Shown: positions 1-7,683, counted from the first letter of the stretch. The stretch: 21,549 nucleotides of DNA from an uncultured Clostridia bacterium (GCA_934278925.1 CAKQWJ010000029.1:1-21549); one strand, 5' to 3'. Notes: a model not told the origin generated them from the sequence alone. Translations and numbers: made by a program.

Positions 1-25
1 CGCTCGGGGCATTCCAATTAAAAAG

Positions 26-55
26 TGTGGGATAGTTTCAAAAAACTATCCCACA
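26..55. repeat. Perfect 13-bp inverted repeat (hairpin)
   Basis: Arms 26-38 (TGTGGGATAGTTT) and 43-55 are exactly complementary around a 4-nt loop. On the minus strand the hairpin is followed by CTTTTT, so it could terminate leftward transcription. On the plus strand no T-run follows. The right arm merges into the 25-bp repeat at 48-72 that recurs near the right end of the window. Confidence 0.7.
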
Positions 56-72
56 AAAATTCGTGAAGAGCC
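48..72 (+). repeat. 25-bp dispersed repeat, copy 1
   Basis: This 25-bp stretch matches the reverse complement of 21474-21498 at 24 of 25 positions; the single difference is at position 70. Its core CACAAAAATTCGTGAAGA is shared exactly. A shorter related core (TTCACGAAT with an upstream GCATAAAAAA-GAG) is also seen at 16239-16275. The three copies lie outside genes. Confidence 0.65.
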
Positions 73-103
73 ATAATAATCACAGATACAATGAGAATAA
101 CAG

Positions 104-142
104 CCTCCTATGGTATATTTGGAATACCGTAGGAGGTTTTTT
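104..142 (+). terminator. Intrinsic terminator of an upstream gene
   Basis: A 13-bp stem (CCTCCTATGGTAT at 104-116 pairing with 124-136, one G-U pair) with a 7-nt loop is followed directly by six Ts (137-142). It should end a plus-strand transcript entering from the left of the window, so the following aminopeptidase is probably transcribed separately. Confidence 0.85.
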
Positions 143-223
143 CGTAGAATGAAGAATAATGTTACAAAAGGCGTCGAATAGCCTCGGAAAAATGTTACAA
201 TATCAATATTAGGAGGGAACGAG

Positions 224-1537
224 ATGGAAAAAAGTATTATATCGGAACTTGCTGCATTTATCGAACATGCGCCAACGGCATTCCACGCGGTGGCGGAATT
301 AAAGGAAATCCTGAACCGGGAAGGGTTCGAAGAGCTGCATGAATCCGAAAGGTGGGAAATCGAACCGGGAAAGAAATACTATGTCACAAGAAACAATTCC
401 AGCATCATCGCAGTCAAAGCCGGAACCGATTTGGACAATTACAGCTTCCATGTGACCGCATCTCACAGCGATTCGCCGTCTTTCAAGCTCAAAGAAAATG
501 CGGAAATCGAGGCTGCAAAAAAATATACGATGCTGAACACCGAAGGGTACGGCGGAATGATCTGTTCCACCTGGTTCGACCGGCCCCTCTCCCTTGCGGG
601 AAAAGTGATGGTAAAAAACGGAAATCGAATGGAGACCAGACTGGTAAAAGTAGATCGAGATCTTCTGATGATTCCAAGCCTTGCCATTCACATAGACCGG
701 AAAATCAACGAAGGCCGGCCCCTCAATAAGCAGGTGGACATGCTGCCCGTTTTATCCGGCAGCGTAAAGGGACCGGGCGCCGTAAAAAAACTGATTGCGG
801 AAGAGCTGGGCGTGTCGGAAGAGAACATCTATGGAATGGATTTGTTTTTATACAACCGGATGGAAGCAGTACGGTGGGGCCATGACGGTGAATTCATCGG
901 ATGCCCGAGACTGGATGACTTGCAATGTGCTTTTGCATCTGTGAAGGGATTCTTGGCGGCTGAGAACGACCGAAACATCAGCGTCTATGCCTGCTTCGAC
1001 AACGAAGAGGCGGGATCGGGCACAAAGCAGGGTGCGGCGTCGACGTTCCTTTATGATGTTCTGTGGCGGATGAACAAGGCGCTGGGCAAAGACGAGGAAG
1101 AATTCTACCGTGCCGTAGCGAGCAGCTTTATGCTGAGCTGCGACAACGCCCACGCGGTGCATCCGAATCACCGGCAGAAGAGCGATGAAACGAACTGCGT
1201 CTACATGAACGAGGGAATCGTGATTAAATCCCATGCCGGACAGAAATACACCAGCGATGCGGTCAGCGTGGCAATTTTCAAGATGATTTGCGAAAAAGCT
1301 AAAGTGCCGGTTCAATTCTTCTCCAATCGGTCGGACGAAGCGGGTGGCAGCACTCTGGGCAACATTGCCATGTCCCAGGTGTCCATGAATACCGTGGATA
1401 TCGGGCTGCCGCAGCTGGCCATGCATTCGGCCTACGAGACGGCGGGTGTGAAGGATATGGAGTATATGGTAAAAGCAGTGACGGAATTCTACGCATCGAA
1501 TATTCGGGGGGATTCCGACGGAAATTATCGGATCTAG
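224..1537 (+). CDS. M18 family aminopeptidase
   Basis: Cytosolic metallo-aminopeptidase of peptidase family M18, which removes N-terminal residues (often acidic) from peptides using two zinc ions. The 437-residue length is typical of the family. Visible motifs are HSDSP (81-85, metal ligand H81), RLDDL (229-233, bridging Asp), DNEEAGS (259-265, catalytic and ligand Glu), DNAHAVHPNH (307-316), GGSTLGN (374-380) and LAMHSAYE (398-405, ligand H401). All metal-binding positions expected for M18 seem intact, so it should be active. The start is supported by AGGAGGG at 211-217, 6 bases before the ATG. A TACAAT at 196-201 could be the -10 element, with only a weak -35 (GTCGAA). The closest named relatives would be ApeB-type bacterial enzymes; the substrate cannot be read from sequence. 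Confidence 0.95.
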   Translation: MEKSIISELAAFIEHAPTAFHAVAELKEILNREGFEELHESERWEIEPGKKYYVTRNNSSIIAVKAGTDLDNYSFHVTASHSDSPSFKLKENAEIEAAKKYTMLNTEGYGGMICSTWFDRPLSLAGKVMVKNGNRMETRLVKVDRDLLMIPSLAIHIDRKINEGRPLNKQVDMLPVLSGSVKGPGAVKKLIAEELGVSEENIYGMDLFLYNRMEAVRWGHDGEFIGCPRLDDLQCAFASVKGFLAAENDRNISVYACFDNEEAGSGTKQGAASTFLYDVLWRMNKALGKDEEEFYRAVASSFMLSCDNAHAVHPNHRQKSDETNCVYMNEGIVIKSHAGQKYTSDAVSVAIFKMICEKAKVPVQFFSNRSDEAGGSTLGNIAMSQVSMNTVDIGLPQLAMHSAYETAGVKDMEYMVKAVTEFYASNIRGDSDGNYRI

Positions 1538-1556
1538 CGGCGAGATTGATTTTTTT
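1527..1556 (+). terminator. Weak intrinsic terminator after the aminopeptidase
   Basis: ATC and ATCT (1527-1535) pair with AGAT and GAT (1543-1550) around a 7-nt loop with a small internal mismatch, then six Ts follow (1551-1556). The stem includes the stop codon. It is imperfect and short, so the call is tentative. Confidence 0.4.
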
Positions 1557-1659
1557 ATTTACAACGAACAAACGTATAAGGTATACTTATTCTGTTATGT
1601 TCATTGATTTATTAAGAGATGGGCTTGCATATTCTATGTACAAATAAATGGAGGCTTAG

Positions 1660-2862
1660 ATGAAAGCAGAAAGACGTGTAGGTACGGTTTCCCGTGGAAT
1701 TCGTTGTCCGATTTTCCGCGAAGGAGATAATCTGGCAGAACAGGTAGTTGAGAGTGTTCTCGCGGCAGCGGAATCCGATGGATTCGAGATTCTGGACAGA
1801 GATGTAATCGGTATTACCGAGTCTGTGGTAGCCAGATGTCAGGGAAATTATGCTAGTGTGAACGACATTGCAGAGGATGTAAAGAACAAGCTGGGGGGAG
1901 AGACCATCGGAATCGTATGGCCGATTCTTTCCAGAAACAGATTCTCCATCTGTCTGAAGGGCATGGCAATGGGCGCAAAGAAGGTTGTTGTGATGCTCAG
2001 CTATCCATCCGATGAAGTGGGAAATGCACTGCTTACCATCGATCAGGTGGTGGATGCGGGAATCAATCCGTATTCCGATGTGCTGGATGAGAAGAAATAC
2101 AGAGAACTGTTCGGCGTGAACAAGCACCAGTTTACAGGCGTGGATTATGTGGAATTCTACAGTGAAATTATCCGAGAAGCCGGTGCGGAGGCGGAGATTA
2201 TTTTCTCCAACAAACCGGAGACGATTCTCGAGTACACGAACAATGTCATCAATTGCGACATTCATACACGATTCAGAACCAGAAATAAGCTGAAAGCTCT
2301 GGGCGCAAACGTTTACGGCATGGATGAGATTCTGAATGCACCGGTAAACGGAAGCGGCTTCAACGAGGAGTACGGCCTTCTTGGAACCAACAAATCCACC
2401 GACGACAGCGTAAAGCTCTTCCCAAGAGACTGTCAGCCTTTCGTGGATGAGGTTCAGTCCATCATGAAGGAGAAGACCGGAAAGCTGGTGGAAGTTCTGG
2501 TGTACGGAGACGGCGCCTTCAAAGATCCGGTGGGCAAAATCTGGGAGCTGGCGGATCCGGTAGTTTCACCAGCATATACGAAAGGCCTGGATGGAACACC
2601 GAACGAGCTGAAGCTGAAGTATCTGGCCGATAACGAATACTCGGATCTTGCCGGGGATGAGCTGAAAGAGGCGATTAAGCAGGCCATCAGCGATAAGCCG
2701 GAGGAGAGCCTTGTGGGAAACATGGCATCCGAGGGTACCACGCCGAGAAGACTCACCGATCTGATTGGTTCTCTCTGCGACCTGACTTCGGGATCCGGAG
2801 ATAAGGGAACACCGGTAATTCACATTCAGGGATACTTTGACAATTACACCACCGGAATGTAA
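1660..2862 (+). CDS. Coenzyme F420-0:L-glutamate ligase-like protein
   Basis: The 400-residue protein resembles the CofE/FbiB ligase fold (F420_ligase family), in which archaeal and actinobacterial members add glutamate to coenzyme F420 using GTP. Family-like features are an N-terminal VGxVSRGIR segment (7-15), DRDVIGITESVVA (46-58), a GDGAFKDP segment (283-290) and the adjoining KIWELADPV (293-301). It is longer than CofE proper (about 250 residues). No other F420 biosynthesis or F420-dependent gene is visible here, and most Clostridia lack F420, so the true substrate is probably another gamma-carboxylate or peptide-like acceptor (inference). GGAGG at 1650-1654 supports this start. A strong terminator follows 14 bp after the stop, so the gene appears monocistronic. 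Confidence 0.8.
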   Translation: MKAERRVGTVSRGIRCPIFREGDNLAEQVVESVLAAAESDGFEILDRDVIGITESVVARCQGNYASVNDIAEDVKNKLGGETIGIVWPILSRNRFSICLKGMAMGAKKVVVMLSYPSDEVGNALLTIDQVVDAGINPYSDVLDEKKYRELFGVNKHQFTGVDYVEFYSEIIREAGAEAEIIFSNKPETILEYTNNVINCDIHTRFRTRNKLKALGANVYGMDEILNAPVNGSGFNEEYGLLGTNKSTDDSVKLFPRDCQPFVDEVQSIMKEKTGKLVEVLVYGDGAFKDPVGKIWELADPVVSPAYTKGLDGTPNELKLKYLADNEYSDLAGDELKEAIKQAISDKPEESLVGNMASEGTTPRRLTDLIGSLCDLTSGSGDKGTPVIHIQGYFDNYTTGM

Positions 2863-2876
2863 ATGAAAATCTTGAC

Positions 2877-2923
2877 AATAGTCTTTGCAGGTACTAAATT
2901 TCTACTTACAAAGACTATTTTTT
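2877..2923 (+). terminator. Intrinsic terminator after the CofE-like gene
   Basis: AATAGTCTTTG (2877-2887) pairs perfectly with 2909-2919. An inner AGGTA/TACTT stem continues the hairpin, and a run of Ts (2918-2923) follows. A TTGACA hexamer (2872-2877) sits at the base of the left arm, 17 bp before TAAATT inside the loop, so a promoter may be superimposed on the terminator. Confidence 0.85.
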
Positions 2924-2936
2924 ATTGGGAGGATTT

Positions 2937-3011
2937 ATGGAAAGCAATCGTTGGACATGGCTAACATTCTTTTTTAAAAAAGAGCTAAACGGAGGTCTGG
3001 AGGATGAGTAA
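2937..3011 (+). CDS. Possible 24-codon leader peptide before the MATE gene
   Basis: ATG at 2937 follows a GGGAGGA sequence (2927-2933). The ORF encodes 24 residues beginning MESNRWTWLTFFFKK, with two Trp and three consecutive Phe, and stops at 3009-3011. It overlaps the start of the MATE gene at 3004, so translating it would carry ribosomes over that start. The Shine-Dalgarno spacing is short (3-4 nt) and there is no homology support. It could be a coupling leader or a chance ORF. Confidence 0.3.
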   Translation: MESNRWTWLTFFFKKELNGGLEDE

Positions 3012-4332
3012 CAAACGAACCTTCTTTTATTACGTAATCCCTTCCGTGCTGTCTTTCGCCTTGTCGGGAATTTACGCCATCGTGGACGGTTTTTTTGTGG
3101 GCAATTCCATCGGGGATGCCGGGCTTTCAGCAATCAACATCGCGTATCCGATTACTGCGGTGCTGGTTGCCACCGGAACCGGAATCGGCATGGGCGGCGC
3201 CGTCAAATACTCCATACTGAAAGCCGGCGGGCACGAAGAAAAGGCGCGGGATTACGCCGCCGAGGCGATATGGATGATGCTTCTTTTCAGCGTGCTCCTT
3301 ACAGGATCTTTCTATGTGATGTCGGAACGGCTTCTTTCCGCACTGGGGGCATACGGCGAGCTACTGGTCCTGGGAAAAGAGTACACGACGGTGATCATCC
3401 TGGGAACCGCCCTGCAGGTATTCGGCACCGGAATGGTTCCTTTTATGAGAAATTACGGAGGCGCCATGTGGGCCATGATTGCCATGATATGCGGTTTTGC
3501 TACCAATGTGACCCTGGACTATTTTCTCGTGTGGGTGCTGAAATGGGGGATGAGCGGCGCGGCCCTCGCGACGATTATCGGACAGGGAGTCACCATGGCG
3601 GTGGCGCTGGTTTATTGCGTTGGCAAAAAGAAATTATTTTTGAAGATGACTTCCGGTGATATGGGGGTACGGGCGCTGCAAATCGTGAAAATTGGGCTGG
3701 CGCCCTTCGGATTGACTCTTGCTCCGGAAATTTCCCTTGTGATTATCAATCGCTTTTCCGCTTCCTACGGCGGACAGCGGGCAATCGCAACCTATGCTTG
3801 CATTTCCTATGTCATCTGCATTATCTACCTTCTCTTGCAGGGCGTCGGCGACGGCAGCCAGCCCCTTATGAGCCGGTTCTACGGAGCGGGGCAGGGAAAA
3901 AATCTGAAGGAAACCAAGAAGCTGGCATATAAATCATCGATGGCCATAGCGGTAATCGGCGGGATTCTGATGTATCTGCTTCGTGGTCAAATCGGCGTGC
4001 TGTTCGGTTCGTCTCCGGAGGTCAATGCGGAAATCATAATGGTCATGCCGATTTTCCTGCTTTCCCTCCCGGCGGATGCCATTACAAGAGTGACATCGGC
4101 TGCTTTCTACGCAACGGAGAAAAGCGTGTGGTCCTATGTGCTGATTCTGGCGGAGCCGGTGTTTACGTTGGTACTGGTGCTGATTCTGCCGCCGCTGTTC
4201 GGAGGTCAGATTATGATCTGGTGGAGCTCCGTTGCAGCGAAAATCATTACGGCAGTGGTGGGCATTGTGCTGTCTGTTTTTATAAGAACGCAGAAAGGGC
4301 GTGAACCGAAGCTGTCGAAAGAGGTATGCTGA
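3004..4332 (+). CDS. MATE family multidrug/sodium-coupled efflux transporter
   Basis: A 442-residue integral membrane protein with about twelve hydrophobic segments spread over two halves, as in MATE (multi antimicrobial extrusion) exporters. It opens with YYVIPSVLSFALSGIYAIVDGFFVGN, the usual MATE TM1 and following loop containing the VDGFFVG signature near residues 27-33. The second half repeats the pattern, including LLLQGVGDGSQPLMSRFYGA around residues 278-297. MATE proteins export cationic compounds in exchange for Na+ or H+; the substrate here is unknown. GGAGG at 2991-2995 lies 8 bases before the ATG. The stop overlaps the ribosome binding region of the next small gene, so the two are probably cotranscribed and translationally coupled. 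Confidence 0.92.
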   Translation: MSNKRTFFYYVIPSVLSFALSGIYAIVDGFFVGNSIGDAGLSAINIAYPITAVLVATGTGIGMGGAVKYSILKAGGHEEKARDYAAEAIWMMLLFSVLLTGSFYVMSERLLSALGAYGELLVLGKEYTTVIILGTALQVFGTGMVPFMRNYGGAMWAMIAMICGFATNVTLDYFLVWVLKWGMSGAALATIIGQGVTMAVALVYCVGKKKLFLKMTSGDMGVRALQIVKIGLAPFGLTLAPEISLVIINRFSASYGGQRAIATYACISYVICIIYLLLQGVGDGSQPLMSRFYGAGQGKNLKETKKLAYKSSMAIAVIGGILMYLLRGQIGVLFGSSPEVNAEIIMVMPIFLLSLPADAITRVTSAAFYATEKSVWSYVLILAEPVFTLVLVLILPPLFGGQIMIWWSSVAAKIITAVVGIVLSVFIRTQKGREPKLSKEVC

Positions 4333-4343
4333 GGAGGCGGACG

Positions 4344-4715
4344 ATGGGACTTATCGGATTAAAATTCGAATATATTGGGTATGGCTCGGAGCACCGGATA
4401 TTGTTGCTGCATGTCAAAAATGAAGAGTACTGTTTGGAGTGCATGAAAGGCGATGAAATATACGAGATAGACGTGACGAAGAACGTCGACGTTTTCTGTC
4501 AAGGACTGCAGGAAATGAATATTAATGAATGGAACTGCAGGCATTTCGAAAGCTTGGTAAGTATTTTTCCGGGTTTTTCGTGGAATTTAAGTGTTACAAC
4601 AAGCGAGATTCACGTTGCGTGTGATGGGAGAGATATTTTTCCTCCGAACTGGAGTGAATTCTGCGATTTTCTCCATCGGCTCGGATTGCCGGAGTTAAAA
4701 GATTCTTTTTTCTGA
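4344..4715 (+). CDS. Hypothetical small protein, 123 aa
   Basis: I do not recognise this protein confidently. It is 123 residues, acidic, without signal peptide or membrane segment. It has beta-strand-like stretches and a C-terminal pattern W-x-L-x-V followed by D-G-R-D-I-F-P-P-N-W-x-E-F-x-x-F-L-x-x-L. A similar pattern occurs in many small uncharacterised Firmicutes proteins, some of them beside toxins, which is only a loose hint. The start at 4344 is chosen because GAGGAGG (4331-4337) is 6 bases upstream; an in-frame ATG at 4326 would overlap the MATE stop and has no Shine-Dalgarno. It starts 11 bp after the MATE stop and ends just before a strong terminator, so it is the last gene of that unit. 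Confidence 0.75.
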   Translation: MGLIGLKFEYIGYGSEHRILLLHVKNEEYCLECMKGDEIYEIDVTKNVDVFCQGLQEMNINEWNCRHFESLVSIFPGFSWNLSVTTSEIHVACDGRDIFPPNWSEFCDFLHRLGLPELKDSFF

Positions 4716-4720
4716 GGAGT

Positions 4721-4762
4721 GAAGTTGGATGTGTTGTTTCGGCACATCCAACTTCATTTTTT
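4721..4762 (+). terminator. Strong intrinsic terminator
   Basis: GAAGTTGGATGTG (4721-4733) is perfectly complementary to 4743-4755, with a 9-nt loop and a T-run (4757-4762). It closes the MATE plus small-protein unit. Confidence 0.95.
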
Positions 4763-5245
4763 ACTTTAGGATGATTTAGTTAGAATGAAGTACGATGTAT
4801 CTATTAGAATTGTGAAGTTGGTGTGAAGTGTTATGCATTTCCGGCGATTTATGCCTATTTGGCACAACATTCTGATGGAAGGGTGCTGCTTTTGTCGATA
4901 CTTAGAATGACTGATTTGTATAAACACTCTTTAAATTAGAATTGCTTCAAATTCTTTGCTTAAATCCTTCAAGCTGCTGTGTGAACCGGGTTCGAAACCT
5001 CTTCTGTTTACTATCATCCTCTATTTTCACCTCGCTTGTTGTGCAAAAGTGTGCTCAAGAGGGCAATCTGCATAACGTTTCACACTAACTACACAAACTG
5101 AGGCAATGACGATTCTAATTGTCGCGAAATAAAACCTCATTGAAGGAATTTAAGAGTAAGTAGTGCTGTTTCGGGAGAGGAATGAAAGTAAATTTATCGT
5201 CATGAAAGTGTTCTTTATAATATACAAACAAATTCTCCAAAAGGC
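4763..5245. other. Long intergenic stretch without a convincing gene
   Basis: Every ORF here is short on both strands. The best is a minus-strand ORF of 28 codons (5017-4931, starting MIVNRRGFEPGSHSS); it has an upstream GAGGTG but no recognisable relative. TTAGAAT occurs four times (4780, 4804, 4902 and 4936) within about 160 bp. GGTTCGAAACC (4989-4999) resembles a tRNA T-arm but no tRNA cloverleaf surrounds it. The stretch may be a degraded gene or long regulatory DNA upstream of the alcohol dehydrogenase; I see no definite structure. Confidence 0.5.
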
Positions 5246-5274
5246 TTGATTAGAAATTACGAAACCGTTATAAT
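5246..5274 (+). promoter_or_regulatory. Sigma-A promoter of the alcohol dehydrogenase
   Basis: TTGATT (5246-5251), 17 bp spacer, perfect TATAAT (5269-5274). The predicted start near 5281 falls on the centre of the dyad described in the next entry and leaves a leader of about 65 nt before the ATG at 5348. Confidence 0.8.
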
Positions 5275-5308
5275 TTTGTCAGAAATTGACAAATAAATAT
5301 CAGTTTCG
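5260..5308. promoter_or_regulatory. Nested dyad operator over the -10 region and start site
   Basis: TTTGTCA (5275-5281) and TGACAAA (5287-5293) form a perfect 7-bp inverted repeat around GAAAT. CGAAAC (5260-5265) and GTTTCG (5303-5308) form a second perfect inverted repeat with exactly the same centre, position 5284. Four further positions between the arms also match (5267/5301 and 5269-5271/5297-5299), so 17 of 24 paired positions are symmetric. The element covers the -10 box and the transcription start, the usual place for a repressor. The core resembles redox-repressor (Rex) half-sites but differs in spacing, so the regulator is not identified. Confidence 0.7.
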
Positions 5309-5347
5309 AAAAGGACTATACTTTCGGTACTAGAGGAGGAAAATAAA

Positions 5348-6565
5348 ATGCAAAGATTTACGAACCCAAGAGACATTTATCATGGCAAAGGTGCACTGGA
5401 AGTGCTGAAACAATTTGAAGGAAAGAAAGCGGTTATCTGTGTGGGCGGCGGTTCCATGAAGCGTTTCGGTTTCCTGGATAAAGCAATTGGCTATCTGGAA
5501 GAAGCAGGAATGGAAGTTCGTGTGTTTGAAGGAATCGAACCGGATCCATCCGTTGAGACCGTAATGAAGGGTGCGGCATTTATGCAGGACTTTGGTCCGG
5601 ATTGGATTGTAGCAATCGGCGGAGGTTCTCCAATTGATGCGGCAAAAGCAATGTGGATTAAGTACGAATATCCGGAAGTAACCTTCGAGGACATGTGCGT
5701 GGTATTCGGCCTGCCAAAGCTGCGTACCAAAGCAAAATTCTGTGCGATTTCTTCCACATCCGGTACGGCGACGGAAGTTACCGCATTCTCCATCATCACA
5801 GACTACGAAAAGGGAATCAAATATCCAATCGCCGACTTTGAGATTACCCCGGACGTTGCAATCGTGGATCCGGAGCTGGCAGAGACTATGCCGAAGAAGC
5901 TGGTAGCTCATACCGGAATGGATGCGCTGACCCATGCGATTGAAGCTTTTGTATCCACAGTTCACAGTGATTTCACTGATGCACCGGCAATCCGTGCAAT
6001 CGAGCTGATTCAGGAGAACCTGATTGATTCCTACAATGAAGATATGACCGCTCGCGACAGCATGCACAACGCACAGTGTCTTGCCGGCATTGCGTTCTCG
6101 TCCGGCCTGCTGGGCATCGTACACTCCATGGCTCACAAGACCGGTGCGGCATTTGCGGACTACGGTTCTCATATCATTCACGGTGCGGCTAATGCAATGT
6201 ATCTGCCAAAGGTTATCGCTTACAATGCGAAGAATGAAGAAGCTAAGAAGAGATATGCTGCAATCGCAGACTACATGCACCTTGGCGGAAATACCGAAGA
6301 TGAGAAGGTTGCCGCTCTGATTGAATACGTCCGCGGAATGAATGACAAGCTGAACATCCCGCACTGCATTAAGAACTACGGCGGAGACAGCTATCCGACC
6401 GAACAGGGCTTCGTGCCGGAAGATGTATTCCTGGAAAGACTTCCGGAAATCGCTGCAAACGCAATTCTGGATGCCTGCACCGGTTCCAACCCGAGACAGC
6501 CGAGCCAGGAAGACATGGAAAAACTGCTGAAGTGCTGCTACTACGACACCGAAGTAGATTTCTAG
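5348..6565 (+). CDS. Iron-containing (class III) alcohol dehydrogenase
   Basis: Group III NAD(P)-dependent alcohol dehydrogenase of 405 residues, which reduces aldehydes to alcohols (for example acetaldehyde, butyraldehyde or succinic semialdehyde) at the end of fermentation. The cofactor loop GGGSPIDAAK is at 91-100. The expected metal ligands are D192 and H196 (MDALTHAIEA), H259 (VHSMAHKTG) and H278 (HGAANA). The last two ligands are 19 residues apart rather than about 14, so there is a short insertion in the ADYGSHII loop. The start follows an AGAGGAGG sequence (5332-5339) and its own promoter, with a strong terminator behind, so it is a single-gene unit controlled at the dyad operator. 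Whether it prefers butanal, 4-hydroxybutyrate semialdehyde or another aldehyde cannot be told from sequence. Confidence 0.93.
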   Translation: MQRFTNPRDIYHGKGALEVLKQFEGKKAVICVGGGSMKRFGFLDKAIGYLEEAGMEVRVFEGIEPDPSVETVMKGAAFMQDFGPDWIVAIGGGSPIDAAKAMWIKYEYPEVTFEDMCVVFGLPKLRTKAKFCAISSTSGTATEVTAFSIITDYEKGIKYPIADFEITPDVAIVDPELAETMPKKLVAHTGMDALTHAIEAFVSTVHSDFTDAPAIRAIELIQENLIDSYNEDMTARDSMHNAQCLAGIAFSSGLLGIVHSMAHKTGAAFADYGSHIIHGAANAMYLPKVIAYNAKNEEAKKRYAAIADYMHLGGNTEDEKVAALIEYVRGMNDKLNIPHCIKNYGGDSYPTEQGFVPEDVFLERLPEIAANAILDACTGSNPRQPSQEDMEKLLKCCYYDTEVDF

Positions 6566-6609
6566 AGTGTGCCGCAGAATTCAAGACAACTTAATTCAAA
6601 ATAGTCACT

Positions 6610-6660
6610 AGAAGAAAAAGGCCTCCGCATTGGATTGAAATGCGGAGGCCCTTTTCTTCT
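6610..6660. terminator. Bidirectional intrinsic terminator
   Basis: GGCCTCCGCAT (6620-6630) pairs perfectly with 6640-6650. Flanking A-rich (AGAAGAAAA) and T-rich (TTTTCTTCT) arms extend the pairing and supply a T-run on either strand. It ends the alcohol dehydrogenase transcript. Confidence 0.93.
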
Positions 6661-6725
6661 ATTATCACTTATAAAACAAAATGCACTCGTTCCGGGTCGA
6701 ACCGATCTTCCCCGATAACAAATTT

Positions 6726-6754
6726 TTGAAATATACGGTCGAATAGGCTATAAT
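6726..6754 (+). promoter_or_regulatory. Sigma-A promoter of the aminotransferase
   Basis: TTGAAA (6726-6731), 17 bp, TATAAT (6749-6754). Transcription would begin near 6761, so the in-frame ATG at 6756 cannot be the start and the ATG at 6795 is preferred. Confidence 0.8.
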
Positions 6755-6794
6755 AATGAAGTTCGAAAAAAATGAGCAGAGAGAAGATTGCATT

Positions 6795-7604
6795 ATGAAT
6801 AAAAGAGATATTGTTATTGTAAATGGGAATTTGTGTGATGCATCGGAGTACGATGCCCTGATTAATTCCCAAGAAGCGTATGCGTACGAAGTGATTCGGG
6901 TCATTGAGGGGAAACCGCTTTTCCTGGAGGATCACCTGGAGAGGCTGAAGAATACCCTGGCGGGAATCGGGATGCAATGTGATTTTACGGCGGAGTCGCT
7001 TCGGGCGGATTTCGGGCGCCTTTGCACGGCGAACGGGGTTTCGTCGGATAACGTGAAAATCATCATTTGGGAGGACACAGTATGCATGATGTTCACCGGG
7101 GCGACCTATCCCAGCGAAGAAATGTACCGAGACGGCGTGGGCGTAGGGGTTCTGGCGGCGGTTCGAGAGAATCCCCAGGTGAAGATCAGCAACTTCTGGC
7201 TGCGGGAATTCGCCAATCGCATGATTGCGGAGAACGGGTTTTTCGAGGTGATGCTGGCCAACCGAAAGGATTGCATCACGGAGGGCAGCCGGTCCAATAT
7301 GTTCTTCATTAAAGACGGCGTTGTGGTGACCAGTCCGGCCGAGGGCGTACTTCTGGGAATTACCCGTAAAAGAATCATTTCGGTGTGCGAGGGGAACCGG
7401 GTGCCCATCGAATATCGGGAGATTCCACGGAAAGAATTGGGGGATTTCGATGCAGCGTTTATCAGCGGAACCTCGCCGAATGTACTGCCGATTCGTTTTG
7501 TGAAGGATGAGGATCGGATGATAGAATATGATGTGAATGATGCAACTCTGAGACACGTGATGGCACTGTACGACTCGGAGATTGCCGGATACCTTGGATG
7601 TTAA
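6795..7604 (+). CDS. Class IV (fold type IV) PLP-dependent aminotransferase
   Basis: A 269-residue pyridoxal-phosphate enzyme of the branched-chain/D-amino-acid aminotransferase and aminodeoxychorismate lyase superfamily. The likely Schiff-base lysine is K130 in QVKISNF. TEGSRSNMF (162-170) and GITR (188-191) are the cofactor phosphate and ring contacts, and SGTSPNVLPI (224-233) is the C-terminal signature. The KISN, TEGSxSN and GITR pattern is closer to D-amino-acid transaminase and aminodeoxychorismate lyase than to IlvE, but this does not fix the substrate. The start is set by the promoter just upstream; GAGAGAAG (6779-6786) is only a modest ribosome binding site. It appears to be a single-gene unit between the dehydrogenase terminator and the next promoter. 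Confidence 0.88.
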   Translation: MNKRDIVIVNGNLCDASEYDALINSQEAYAYEVIRVIEGKPLFLEDHLERLKNTLAGIGMQCDFTAESLRADFGRLCTANGVSSDNVKIIIWEDTVCMMFTGATYPSEEMYRDGVGVGVLAAVRENPQVKISNFWLREFANRMIAENGFFEVMLANRKDCITEGSRSNMFFIKDGVVVTSPAEGVLLGITRKRIISVCEGNRVPIEYREIPRKELGDFDAAFISGTSPNVLPIRFVKDEDRMIEYDVNDATLRHVMALYDSEIAGYLGC

Positions 7605-7683
7605 GGAAGCTGTTTTTAGAGAACGGCGGCGGAAATCGCAGAGAAGTATTTGCAGAAAGAGAATGGCTAAGATACAAAAAATT

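Noticed and set aside
848..1426. Long minus-strand ORF inside the aminopeptidase
   Set aside because: It is a frame shadow of a well-supported plus-strand gene; no start signals and a composition unlike a real protein.
4985..5000. tRNA T-arm-like GGTTCGAAACC
   Set aside because: No acceptor, D or anticodon arms surround it; probably a chance palindrome.
5276..5292. Canonical Rex operator
   Set aside because: The inverted repeat is TTGTCA-N5-TGACAA, 17 bp with an odd centre, unlike the 18-bp Rex consensus; kept only as an unidentified operator.
5330..6364. 344-codon minus-strand ORF over the alcohol dehydrogenase
   Set aside because: Shadow ORF rich in Cys and His typical of antisense translation; it also spans the promoter leader.
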